NCBI GenBank assembly: GCA_002293375.1
Contig: DBDA01000027.1
Location: forward strand, 4,849-68,848
Direction: 5' to 3'
Length of the DNA: 64,000 bases
Source: Odoribacter sp. UBA944
Lineage (GTDB): Bacteria > Bacteroidota > Bacteroidia > Bacteroidales > Marinifilaceae
Shown here in pieces: positions 19,801 through 26,258 of the stretch. The notes beneath the pieces were generated by a model. That model was not told the origin of the DNA and searched no databases. It worked only from the letters and a program-made list of their open reading frames with translations. Each line of letters starts with the position of its first letter. Position 1 is the first letter of the stretch. Made by a program: the position numbers and the translations under genes.

Positions 19801-21564
19801 AAACAAGTAGGGAGTATACAGGTAGATATGAACTACCGGGGAACAGATCATTTATCTCACCACACGGCCGGTTTGCAATTGATGATCGACGGGATTCGGC
19901 GTTTGGCTGCCGACGGGGAGGTGGTGACAGCTTCGGGGAATCCCTCGCTTCGGGTAGATGCGGACATCCCCTCCTTGCCGCTGCAGGCAGTTTCCGCTTT
20001 TGTGCCGGATGGTTTGGTCGATCTGGAAGGCGACCTGCACGGCGACCTGAAAATACGGGGAACATTGGAGGCGCCGGAAATGGATGGCGGTTTTTCGTTC
20101 CGGAATACCCGGATCACTCCCGTCACATTGGGAACCTCCTTTGCGGTGGACTCTTCCCGCTTGCCGATACAGAGCGGAGAGGTGACTTTCCGCAATTTCT
20201 CCCTCTTATCGGCCAACAAACAACTGATGAGGGTCAACGGAACGATCGATTTGACCCCGTTGGACCGGATGAAGGCCGACCTGTCGGTTTCCGCCCGGAA
20301 TTTCCAGGCGGTCAATGTCCGTTCCAACCCCCGTTCACTGGTTTTCGGGAAAGCCTATACAGACGTGAACATGACGCTTAAAGGCGCTTTGACACAGTTG
20401 GCCATGACCGGCAATGTCCGCATACTCAACAACACCGATGTGACATACGTTATGCGGAATTCCACTCCGGAACTGCGGGACCGCTCCATAGATCTGGTGC
20501 GTTTCCTTTCGTTCGACGATACGCTCCGGCCGCATCACAGAAGAGCGCAACAGATACAGGCCCAGAACAGCAGCGGCAGCTTTACCATGCAACTCTACGT
20601 GGACATCGCGGAGGCGGTGCGCGCCCACATCAACCTGTCGGAAGAGGGAGATAACCAGGTACAGATACAGGGAGGAGGCAACCTGATGTTTGCCATGAGC
20701 CCGGAAGAGGGAAATACGCTCTCCGGCAGGTACAGCCTGAACGGAGGAACCGTCCGGTACACAGTACCCATTGTCGGTGCCAGGACATTCAACATCCAAA
20801 ACGGCAGCTATTTAGAGTGGGCGGGGGAATTGGGAAACCCCACACTGAACATCTCGGCCGGAGAGTCGATGCGGGTCAGCATCAGCGAAGAGGACCAGGA
20901 GTCCCGTATGGTCAACTTTATTGCCCTGATCCGGATAGAGGGTGATTTGAACCGGCCGGAGGTGACATTCGACCTGGATGCGCCGAACGACCAGGATATC
21001 CGGAACCAACTGACGACATTATCGTCGGAAGAGCGTACCAGACAAGCCATGAACCTGTTGGTATACCGGAATTATTCAGGCCCGGGAACCGTGAGTACGG
21101 GCAGTTCGGCCAACAACACCCTCAACAACTTCCTCGCCGGCGAATTGAACCAGTGGTCGCGGAAGTATTTGGGCGATGTAGGGCTGACGTTCGGGATAGA
21201 CAGTTACAACCGCGTCGGTGAAGAGGGGCAGGAGGTGACCCGTACCGACTACTCTTACCAGTTTTCCAAACATCTTTTCAACGACCGGATCAACGTAAAG
21301 ATCGGCGGGCGCATCTCTACAGACGGAGAGCCGGGAAGAGGCATCGAACAGAATCTGGTAGGCGACATCGCCATCGAGTATGCCCTGACCCCCAACCGGA
21401 ACTGGTTCCTGAAAGCATTCCGCCAGACCAATTACGAAAGCGTGCTGGAGGGAGAAGTGACGCAAACCGGGGTGGATGTATTGTTGCGAAAAAGTTTTAA
21501 CCGGGTCCGGGATCTCTTTACCCGGAGATCCAAACGAAGAAGAGTGCTATCCCAAGATGAATAG
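16885..21564 (+). CDS. tamB: TamB (translocation and assembly module, DUF490)
   Basis: A 1559-residue protein with one N-terminal membrane anchor (GVLLSLVVLLLLLPATLYI). A very long run of beta-rich repeats follows, predicted to form the periplasm-spanning groove of AsmA/TamB/bridge-like proteins, and the conserved DUF490 region fills roughly the last 400 residues. By family it works with an Omp85-family partner in outer-membrane assembly or phospholipid transfer. Its last 8 nt overlap the start of the second TamL, strong evidence of translational coupling. The length is normal for Bacteroidota. Confidence 0.92.
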   Translation: MKKFFKYLGGVLLSLVVLLLLLPATLYIPAVQRYALDKGLAYVRETLRMEAQVEHFDLTFPFDLRMEKVYLGKTAGDTLAYVGNFRLDISLAGLLRKQVRATQLLLQETRMRWANDSTGMGIRVDVPELEIRAARWRPGTKRAMVQSVNISGGKVEFTGATSSLPDTTEGAGFDWQFLVRSVELKEVDYRMQMQSLPLLQAGLAEGRIRNAALDLGKQQVQVREVELKRGGCTIELASGSDIPEEDIQRQTGADTSGDWTVEADRLDLEQFSFEMAGLSDGKIEIELADIGLTLKEVYNRGTAVRAGLEQLRLVRPQGGEISEMKAEVDLDTVHTRLTGLLLRTPHSSLRLDATAETGITDLPGQNPIAVNLTGTVGSGDVRLFRPELAAGWKTARIDADLSYHPDLLRINRLNVAIPECITFAANGDLSGYTRPEKLNGRVHVKAKTGDPLFWHPFLGDTFTVPAGLLLTADLEASDGVVRPRINLCRQEGCADITGSYSFPTTGYNLHLKTENLDLGAFLPDQPLGALTAELYLRGIGWQPETARIGFLLELEKGEYRQHAYHDIRLLAHLRESHLEGILRSRDSAALLNLRFDVVSSNGGYNGRVEGKAERIDLQSLHFADTALQVALHLSLEGETGRDTLWATALLDSLRINEGGGFYELGKTELRLAGQPEQTTASLTSGDLQATFRADTAFLAFAACVGNWTDLLQGQIAERKIDLQQLADTLPPFRFELKSGFRNAPLLYLDTKGIWYKNLYAELGNETAKGFYARIGAEDPVIENMEADTLAFVLDQQGSEADYSLQIYGPQGLPDDFHSLRLSGRLLADGLEAAFRQQDRKEKSVIETGISLTMRDSSLQISLFPENPVFGYVPWTLNEDNRIILYPDHRIRADLALSSGERRIRLQSQENAEGVPEKLQLQVQKIDLSALSTWLPLLPRWGGNLNLDMLVYEEASALVGNGRIELENFFYEQKQVGSIQVDMNYRGTDHLSHHTAGLQLMIDGIRRLAADGEVVTASGNPSLRVDADIPSLPLQAVSAFVPDGLVDLEGDLHGDLKIRGTLEAPEMDGGFSFRNTRITPVTLGTSFAVDSSRLPIQSGEVTFRNFSLLSANKQLMRVNGTIDLTPLDRMKADLSVSARNFQAVNVRSNPRSLVFGKAYTDVNMTLKGALTQLAMTGNVRILNNTDVTYVMRNSTPELRDRSIDLVRFLSFDDTLRPHHRRAQQIQAQNSSGSFTMQLYVDIAEAVRAHINLSEEGDNQVQIQGGGNLMFAMSPEEGNTLSGRYSLNGGTVRYTVPIVGARTFNIQNGSYLEWAGELGNPTLNISAGESMRVSISEEDQESRMVNFIALIRIEGDLNRPEVTFDLDAPNDQDIRNQLTTLSSEERTRQAMNLLVYRNYSGPGTVSTGSSANNTLNNFLAGELNQWSRKYLGDVGLTFGIDSYNRVGEEGQEVTRTDYSYQFSKHLFNDRINVKIGGRISTDGEPGRGIEQNLVGDIAIEYALTPNRNWFLKAFRQTNYESVLEGEVTQTGVDVLLRKSFNRVRDLFTRRSKRRRVLSQDE

Positions 21565-23881
21565 ATACACATACATACCCTGGAGCCGGTTGTTCGTTCC
21601 GTCACTCCTGTTCCTGTTAACGGCCTGTTCCACCACCCGGAAATTGGGAGAGGGGGAAGTATTGTATACAGGCGTGAAAAAGATCCGGGTAGAAACGCCG
21701 GAAAAATTCAAATTGGAGGGCAAGCAAGGCTCTGCGTTGAAGCAACCGCTTTCCGTCCCTCCGAACAACCCGTTGTTCGCTCCTTACATCCGCACGCCTT
21801 TCCCGGTTGGATTGTGGGTGTACAACTGGGATGTTCCGAAAGAAAAAGGCTTGAAAAGCTGGCTTTATAAAAAATTGTCCCAAAAGCCGGTACTGATCTC
21901 CGCCGTACAGCCGGAACTACGGGTACGCATGGTGGAAAATACGATGAAAGACTACGGTTTTTTCGGAACACAGGCATCTTACGAGGTGATCCCGAACAAA
22001 AGAAATCCGAAAAAAGCAAAGATCAGCTACCGGGTCATCCTGCCGCAGCCGGTCCGTTACGATACGATAGCACTGGCAAAATGGCCGGCTGGGTTGGACA
22101 CCTTGCTGCGGCGGTCCATGGCGCTGACCACCATGAAGCCCGGCGACCAGTACGATATCAACATCATGGAACAGGAACGGGAACGGATCACGACGACTTT
22201 CCGGAACCGGGGCTATTACTACTTTCAACCCAATCACATCGAATTTCTGGTAGACACCAACCGGGTAAAGGGAAAAGCGGATGTCCGGATCGCCCTGAAA
22301 CAGGGAGTTCCGGAGGTAGCTCTTCACCCATACCGGATCAAGGAAGTGCAGGTTTTGCTGACGGGAGATAGCCGGAGGGCCCGTCCGGATACCCTGATGT
22401 ACGATAGCCTGAAGATCACCTATACGCTTCCGCAACGCTTAAAACCCCAGGTGATCGCCAGAGCCGTGCGCGAACGTCCCGGTCAGTTGTACACAACCTG
22501 GCGGCAAAGCCGGACACAAAGCGATGTGGTCCGCTTGGGCGTGTTCCGCTACGTATACCTGAACATCGACCGGACCGATACGTTGGCCGGCCGGTGGCTC
22601 CACTACCGGATCTCTGCCGATTACGCCCAGCCCATCGACACGGAAGTGGAATTCGGGATTACTTCCAAATCCAACAACCTGCTGGGCCCCGGTCTGGCGT
22701 TGACACTCTCCAACAAAAATATGTTCCGGCGGGCGCAGGTTTTCTCCCTCAAACTGACCGGAGCTTACGAATGGCAGGTTGGCGGGCATAAAGCGGCAGT
22801 GGGGAAATCCGGGCTGATCAACTCCTACGAGTTGGGATTAAGTCTGGGGCTTTCGGTACCGCGTTTGGTGGTACCCAAATTTATGCAGGCCAACCGCGAC
22901 CGGCAGGAGAAGACCCAGTTTCAGATCGGCTCCGATCTGCTGAACCGCCACTCCTATTTCCGGATGCTCTCCCTGTGGGGAAGCGCTACATACGATTTCA
23001 ACTCCTCCCGCAGGCATTACCACACCATTGTTCCCTTTAAACTGAACTACACCCACCTGCTGCGTACCTCGCCCGAATTTGACTCGACCTTAGTGAACAA
23101 CCGGGTCATCGAACGCAGTTTCCGCGACCAGTTCATACCTTCTCTTTCTTACACCTATACGTACGACCGAAGGATCACCTACCGCCGCCCTCACCGCTTC
23201 TTCTGGCAAACCACCCTCATGGAAGCAGGGAACATGGTTTCGGGGATCATGTCGCTTTTCGGCCACACGGGCGAAGGGAGGAAACTGTTGGGGAACAGCT
23301 ACTCCCAATTCCTGAAACTGACCACCAGCGTGATCTATTACCGTCAATTGAACGAACGCTCCTACCTGGCTTTCCATCTAGCCGGAGGGCTCGGTTACGC
23401 CTACGACAATGCCCGGGTGATGCCCTACAGCGAACAGTTTTACTCCGGTGGCTCCAACAGCCTGCGCGCCTTCCAGATCCGCTCCATCGGACCGGGCAGT
23501 TACTATCCGGACGATCTGGCTCTTTTCTCTTATTTGGACCGGACCGGCGACGTGAAAATAGAAGGAAGTGTGGAGTACCGATTCCACATTTCGGGAGGCA
23601 TGAACGCCGCCTTCTTTCTGGACGCCGGGAACATCTGGCTGTTGCGAAAAGACAGCGCCCGGCCGGGAGGAGAGCTGATGTTGAAACAACTGTGGGACAA
23701 ATTCGCTCTGGGAACCGGCTTTGGCCTCCGGTACGACATTACCTACTTAGTCGTCCGGGCCGATCTGGGCATCGCCCTGCACGCCCCCTATCCAACCGGA
23801 AAACCGGGCTACTTCAACATCCCCCGCTACGGCTTCCGGGACGGCCTGGTGCTGAATTTAGCCATAGGTTATCCCTTCTAA
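21557..23881 (+). CDS. tamL: TamL-type BamA/TamA-family outer-membrane lipoprotein, copy 2
   Basis: A 774-residue protein when started at the ATG at 21557, which opens a lipoprotein signal (LLFLLTACS). The frame is open 81 nt upstream inside tamB, but that extension puts a charged segment before the signal. POTRA-like repeats precede an Omp85 barrel with YSGGSNSLRAFQIRSIGPGS and the C-terminal strand LNLAIGYPF. The 8-nt overlap with tamB makes this the most likely TamB partner. It shares domain plan and motifs with the copy at 12869 but differs in detail. Its 3' end overlaps the convergent GNAT gene by 24 nt. Confidence 0.88.
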   Translation: MNRYTYIPWSRLFVPSLLFLLTACSTTRKLGEGEVLYTGVKKIRVETPEKFKLEGKQGSALKQPLSVPPNNPLFAPYIRTPFPVGLWVYNWDVPKEKGLKSWLYKKLSQKPVLISAVQPELRVRMVENTMKDYGFFGTQASYEVIPNKRNPKKAKISYRVILPQPVRYDTIALAKWPAGLDTLLRRSMALTTMKPGDQYDINIMEQERERITTTFRNRGYYYFQPNHIEFLVDTNRVKGKADVRIALKQGVPEVALHPYRIKEVQVLLTGDSRRARPDTLMYDSLKITYTLPQRLKPQVIARAVRERPGQLYTTWRQSRTQSDVVRLGVFRYVYLNIDRTDTLAGRWLHYRISADYAQPIDTEVEFGITSKSNNLLGPGLALTLSNKNMFRRAQVFSLKLTGAYEWQVGGHKAAVGKSGLINSYELGLSLGLSVPRLVVPKFMQANRDRQEKTQFQIGSDLLNRHSYFRMLSLWGSATYDFNSSRRHYHTIVPFKLNYTHLLRTSPEFDSTLVNNRVIERSFRDQFIPSLSYTYTYDRRITYRRPHRFFWQTTLMEAGNMVSGIMSLFGHTGEGRKLLGNSYSQFLKLTTSVIYYRQLNERSYLAFHLAGGLGYAYDNARVMPYSEQFYSGGSNSLRAFQIRSIGPGSYYPDDLALFSYLDRTGDVKIEGSVEYRFHISGGMNAAFFLDAGNIWLLRKDSARPGGELMLKQLWDKFALGTGFGLRYDITYLVVRADLGIALHAPYPTGKPGYFNIPRYGFRDGLVLNLAIGYPF

Positions 23882-24526
23882 ATCATCCTTATCCACCTCT
23901 GCGGCCGCCCGCTCAAACTCCTTCTGGTGGGGTAGTACCCGTTTTTCCATCGGCGGAAACGAAGCGTCAAAAGCTTCCACGCCGCTTTCGTCCGGATATA
24001 GCGCGCCGGAGAGTTTAATGATACCCGTCACATTGTCCAAAGCGCCATCAAAAAGCGGCAGCATCATAATGCCGGTGTAAAACTTGCCGTCCGGCATAGT
24101 AATGCTCCACTTTTTCGTTCCGGTAAACCCGTAAGGATGGTAATGATACGTAAAACCGCCGAGTACAATGGCACGGTGTCCAAGGGCTTTTGCGCTCGCT
24201 ATGGCATGCGTGATGAGTTTGCGGCCAAACCCTTGACGGTGCAATTCGGGCGTAATGCTGACCGGCCCCAAATGCACGATGGGAACTTCGTCACCCGCCG
24301 GCGTTACCACCCAAGCGTGGGTAAAATGGATACTGCCGACAATCTCGCCCTCCCGTTCAATCACAAATGACAGTTCGGGTATGTAGTCCCCGTGGCTGCG
24401 CATGGTATGGACGAGGTAATGCTCGCTGGCCCCCGGAGCGTATAAATTCCAAAATGCTTTGCGGGTAATCTCCTCAACCCGCCTGTAATCAGCCGGTTGT
24501 TCGTTGCGTATGGTAATTTTCTTCAT
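23858..24526 (-). CDS. GNAT-family N-acetyltransferase
   Basis: A 222-residue protein with the acetyl-CoA-binding motif A (LHRQGFGRKLI, Q/RxxGxG/A) after the strand VHLGPVSITPEL, plus a downstream AIVLGGFTYHYHPYGF segment usual in the YhbS-like subgroup. The acceptor substrate is unknown. It overlaps the 3' end of the second tamL by 24 nt in convergent orientation. Immediately upstream is a broken HTH gene, then a repeat-rich stretch leading to tRNA-Ser, so this gene may have arrived with a small insertion beside the tRNA. Confidence 0.88.
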   Translation of the reverse strand: MKKITIRNEQPADYRRVEEITRKAFWNLYAPGASEHYLVHTMRSHGDYIPELSFVIEREGEIVGSIHFTHAWVVTPAGDEVPIVHLGPVSITPELHRQGFGRKLITHAIASAKALGHRAIVLGGFTYHYHPYGFTGTKKWSITMPDGKFYTGIMMLPLFDGALDNVTGIIKLSGALYPDESGVEAFDASFPPMEKRVLPHQKEFERAAAEVDKDDLEGITYG

Positions 24527-24531
24527 TGCCT

Positions 24532-24711
24532 TAATTGATTTTCCAATAACCTGTTTTGTCAGAACCCACTCGTTCGATTTTGTTTTCTGCTTTAAGAATA
24601 TCCATCTGCCGATATATAGTTCTTTCTGTTACGGACAATATCTTCGCCAATTCTTTGACGGTAATCGACGGCATTTGTGTTATTATATCAACACCACTAT
24701 TGGTAATTTAC
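24532..24711 (-). pseudogene. Truncated winged-helix/HTH gene remnant
   Basis: Read on the minus strand, about 59 codons encode a good winged-helix C-terminus containing VKELAKILSVTERTIYRQMD and ending GSDKTGYWKIN before a stop. The frame is closed by a stop just upstream and has no convincing start, so only the tail of the gene remains. The RVGSDKxGYWK ending is the style seen at the C-terminus of AlbA_2-type ATP-binding transcriptional regulators; that identification is an inference. It lies 5 nt from the GNAT start. Confidence 0.55.
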
Positions 24712-25273
24712 GGCGATAGATTACAGACCATATTTTGCAAATATAGTGAAATAGTCAATAGTATCTTCCGCAATTAAGGTTATGCACTTTCTAATCCCTA
24801 TTTCCCCGACTTTTCACAGGTACATCATAAAAATACCCTCCCTCTTTTGAAAATGCAACGGATTTCGTATATTGCACACAAACCAATGTCCCGGAATAAC
24901 CGAAAAAATACCCTCGTCTCTAACACGCACATATATGCAACCTGATACTTTGATCCCCTTTCCGGTAAAAATCTCCGGCCGCATATCATGCAGTTCCGGA
25001 GATACAGAATCTCTTCTCCAAACAGATATTACAGAATTATAACGATCTATGACCGGTTTATGGACGGTTTACCACCGGTCTACGGACGGTCTATCACTGG
25101 TATTATAAAGGCAGTGTAAAGGCCATGTAAAGGCCACATAAAGGCACAAGAGGATACAGACTATGCCGAAAACGACAATACAACTTGACATCCGGAAAAT
25201 CGGCTGCTCCTGTTAGTGAAGGAGGATGGCCTCGCGGTGCTCGGCGATCCCTTATGCTGCCGCAGGCGTCCGT
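24712..25273. other. Long non-coding stretch before the tRNA-Ser structures
   Basis: No convincing gene is seen. AAAAATACCCTC occurs twice (near 24829 and 24903), and the exact 11-bp-period array occupies 25051-25149. The remainder up to the inverted repeats by tRNA-Ser looks like non-coding, possibly degraded, sequence. Confidence 0.6.
25051..25149. repeat. Array of nine 11-bp units
   Basis: Nine consecutive 11-mers fit with no gaps. The first five are variants of CACCGGTCTAC/GGACGGTTTAC, and the last four begin TAAAGGC (TAAAGGCAGTG, TAAAGGCCATG, TAAAGGCCACA, TAAAGGCACAA). There is no spacer/repeat alternation and no ORF across it. Confidence 0.8.
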
Positions 25274-25393
25274 GCAACCGAAATCGAAAATTCCTGCGGA
25301 ATAAACAGGATAAAAAACAAGAACCGCTTTCAAGCGAGCTTGAGCGGTTCTTTCTTTTTATCCTAACCCTGTCGGGTTTTCGATTTCGGTTGC
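25274..25393. repeat. 17-bp inverted repeat enclosing a long hairpin at the tRNA-Ser 3' end
   Basis: GCAACCGAAATCGAAAA (25274-25290) is the exact reverse complement of 25377-25393, whose last base is the discriminator base of tRNA-Ser. Inside lies a second, long hairpin (25307-25364). CCGCAGG (25260-25266) and CCTGCGG (25293-25299) give a third nested pair. Confidence 0.85.
25307..25364 (-). terminator. Long hairpin, probable terminator of tRNA-Ser
   Basis: AGGATAAAAA (25307-25316) pairs with 25355-25364. Inside it AAGAACCGCT pairs with AGCGGTTCTT, capped by CAAGC-GA-GCTTG. It begins 29 nt downstream of the tRNA on the minus strand and includes T runs, so it could end that transcript. Confidence 0.7.
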
Positions 25394-25480
25394 GGAAAGA
25401 GGGGGATTCGAACCCCCGAAACCCTTTAGAGGTTTACACGCTTTCCAGGCGTGCCAGTTCAGCCACTCCTGCACCTTTCC
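25393..25480 (-). tRNA. tRNA-Ser (anticodon GGA)
   Basis: An 88-nt class II tRNA on the minus strand. The acceptor stem GGAAAGG pairs with TCTTTCC (one G-T pair), the discriminator base is G and CCA is not encoded. The anticodon loop contains CTGGAAA with anticodon GGA, a long variable arm follows as expected for serine, and the T-arm has GGGGGTTCGAATCCCCC. It reads UCC and UCU codons. Its 3' end abuts the inverted repeats at 25274-25393. Confidence 0.95.
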
Positions 25481-25684
25481 GTTACGGCGGGCAAAGATAG
25501 GAGAAAAAGGCAGAAACAAAAAATAAACCGGTAATATTATTCGATGATTGTTTTGTTTCCATGATCAATATGTGTGTTCCAAAGTTGCATTTTCCGGATC
25601 CCGAACAGGAATAGCGGTTTATTGAGGGATTTTGAAACTACTTTTGGTACAAAACGTTTTTAAGAAAAATAAAAACATACTGCT

Positions 25685-26230
25685 ATGGAAACAAAACAGG
25701 CTAAACCGATCCGCGCCAAATACTGGTGGGTTACACTATTGGTAGGAATAATTGCTGTGATATGCGGCATCTGGGTATTCAGCCATCCCGTTGCGTCTTA
25801 TTACACACTCGCCATCTATTTTGCTGTTATGCTCTTTGTATTGGGTATCAACGAAATAGTGAATGCCGTTGACCACAGAAAAACCAGGAATTGGGGATGG
25901 GGGCTTGCTATGGGGATATTGGATGTGGTCATAGGATTCATTTTGATCCTGAACATCCATTTATCGGCCGTTATGCTGCCTTATGTTCTTGGCTTTCTCC
26001 TGATGTTTTGGGGCATCGGGTTTATTGTGTGGGCAACCGACCTGCAGGCATTAAAGGTAAAAAACTGGGGTTGGATGCTTGCCTGCGGGATCCTTACGAT
26101 GTTGTTTGCATTCATGATTATTTTCCATCCGGTTTTCGGAGCCTGGAATATTGTCATGTGGACAGGATTGGCACTTCTTTTCGGAGGAATATCCGCAATC
26201 ATTTTATCTTTTTCTCAAAAAAGATATTGA
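25685..26230 (+). CDS. DUF308/HdeD-family membrane protein
   Basis: A 181-residue protein with six membrane helices in three hairpins, the HdeD/DUF308 plan, including the repeated GWGLAMGILDVVIGFIL and GWMLACGILTMLFAFMI segments. HdeD in E. coli is linked to acid resistance; the biochemical role is unknown. It is a single gene on the plus strand, convergent with addB, with 28 nt between the ends. Composition is slightly more AT-rich than the neighbouring backbone. Confidence 0.88.
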   Translation: METKQAKPIRAKYWWVTLLVGIIAVICGIWVFSHPVASYYTLAIYFAVMLFVLGINEIVNAVDHRKTRNWGWGLAMGILDVVIGFILILNIHLSAVMLPYVLGFLLMFWGIGFIVWATDLQALKVKNWGWMLACGILTMLFAFMIIFHPVFGAWNIVMWTGLALLFGGISAIILSFSQKRY

Positions 26231-26231
26231 C

Positions 26232-26250
26232 TTTTAAACAAACTCTTAAT
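26232..26250. repeat. Dispersed motif, copy a
   Basis: TTTTAAACAAACTCTTAAT, a variant of the recurring TTTAAACAGACTCT element, between the convergent DUF308 and addB stops. Confidence 0.5.
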
Positions 26251-26258
26251 AGCAGGGA

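Noticed and set aside
25051..25149. The 11-bp array considered as a CRISPR.
   Set aside because: No repeat/spacer alternation, unit far too short, and no cas genes in the window.
25216..25500. A plus-strand frame across the tRNA-Ser region.
   Set aside because: It reads through the reverse of a well-formed tRNA and its inverted repeats.
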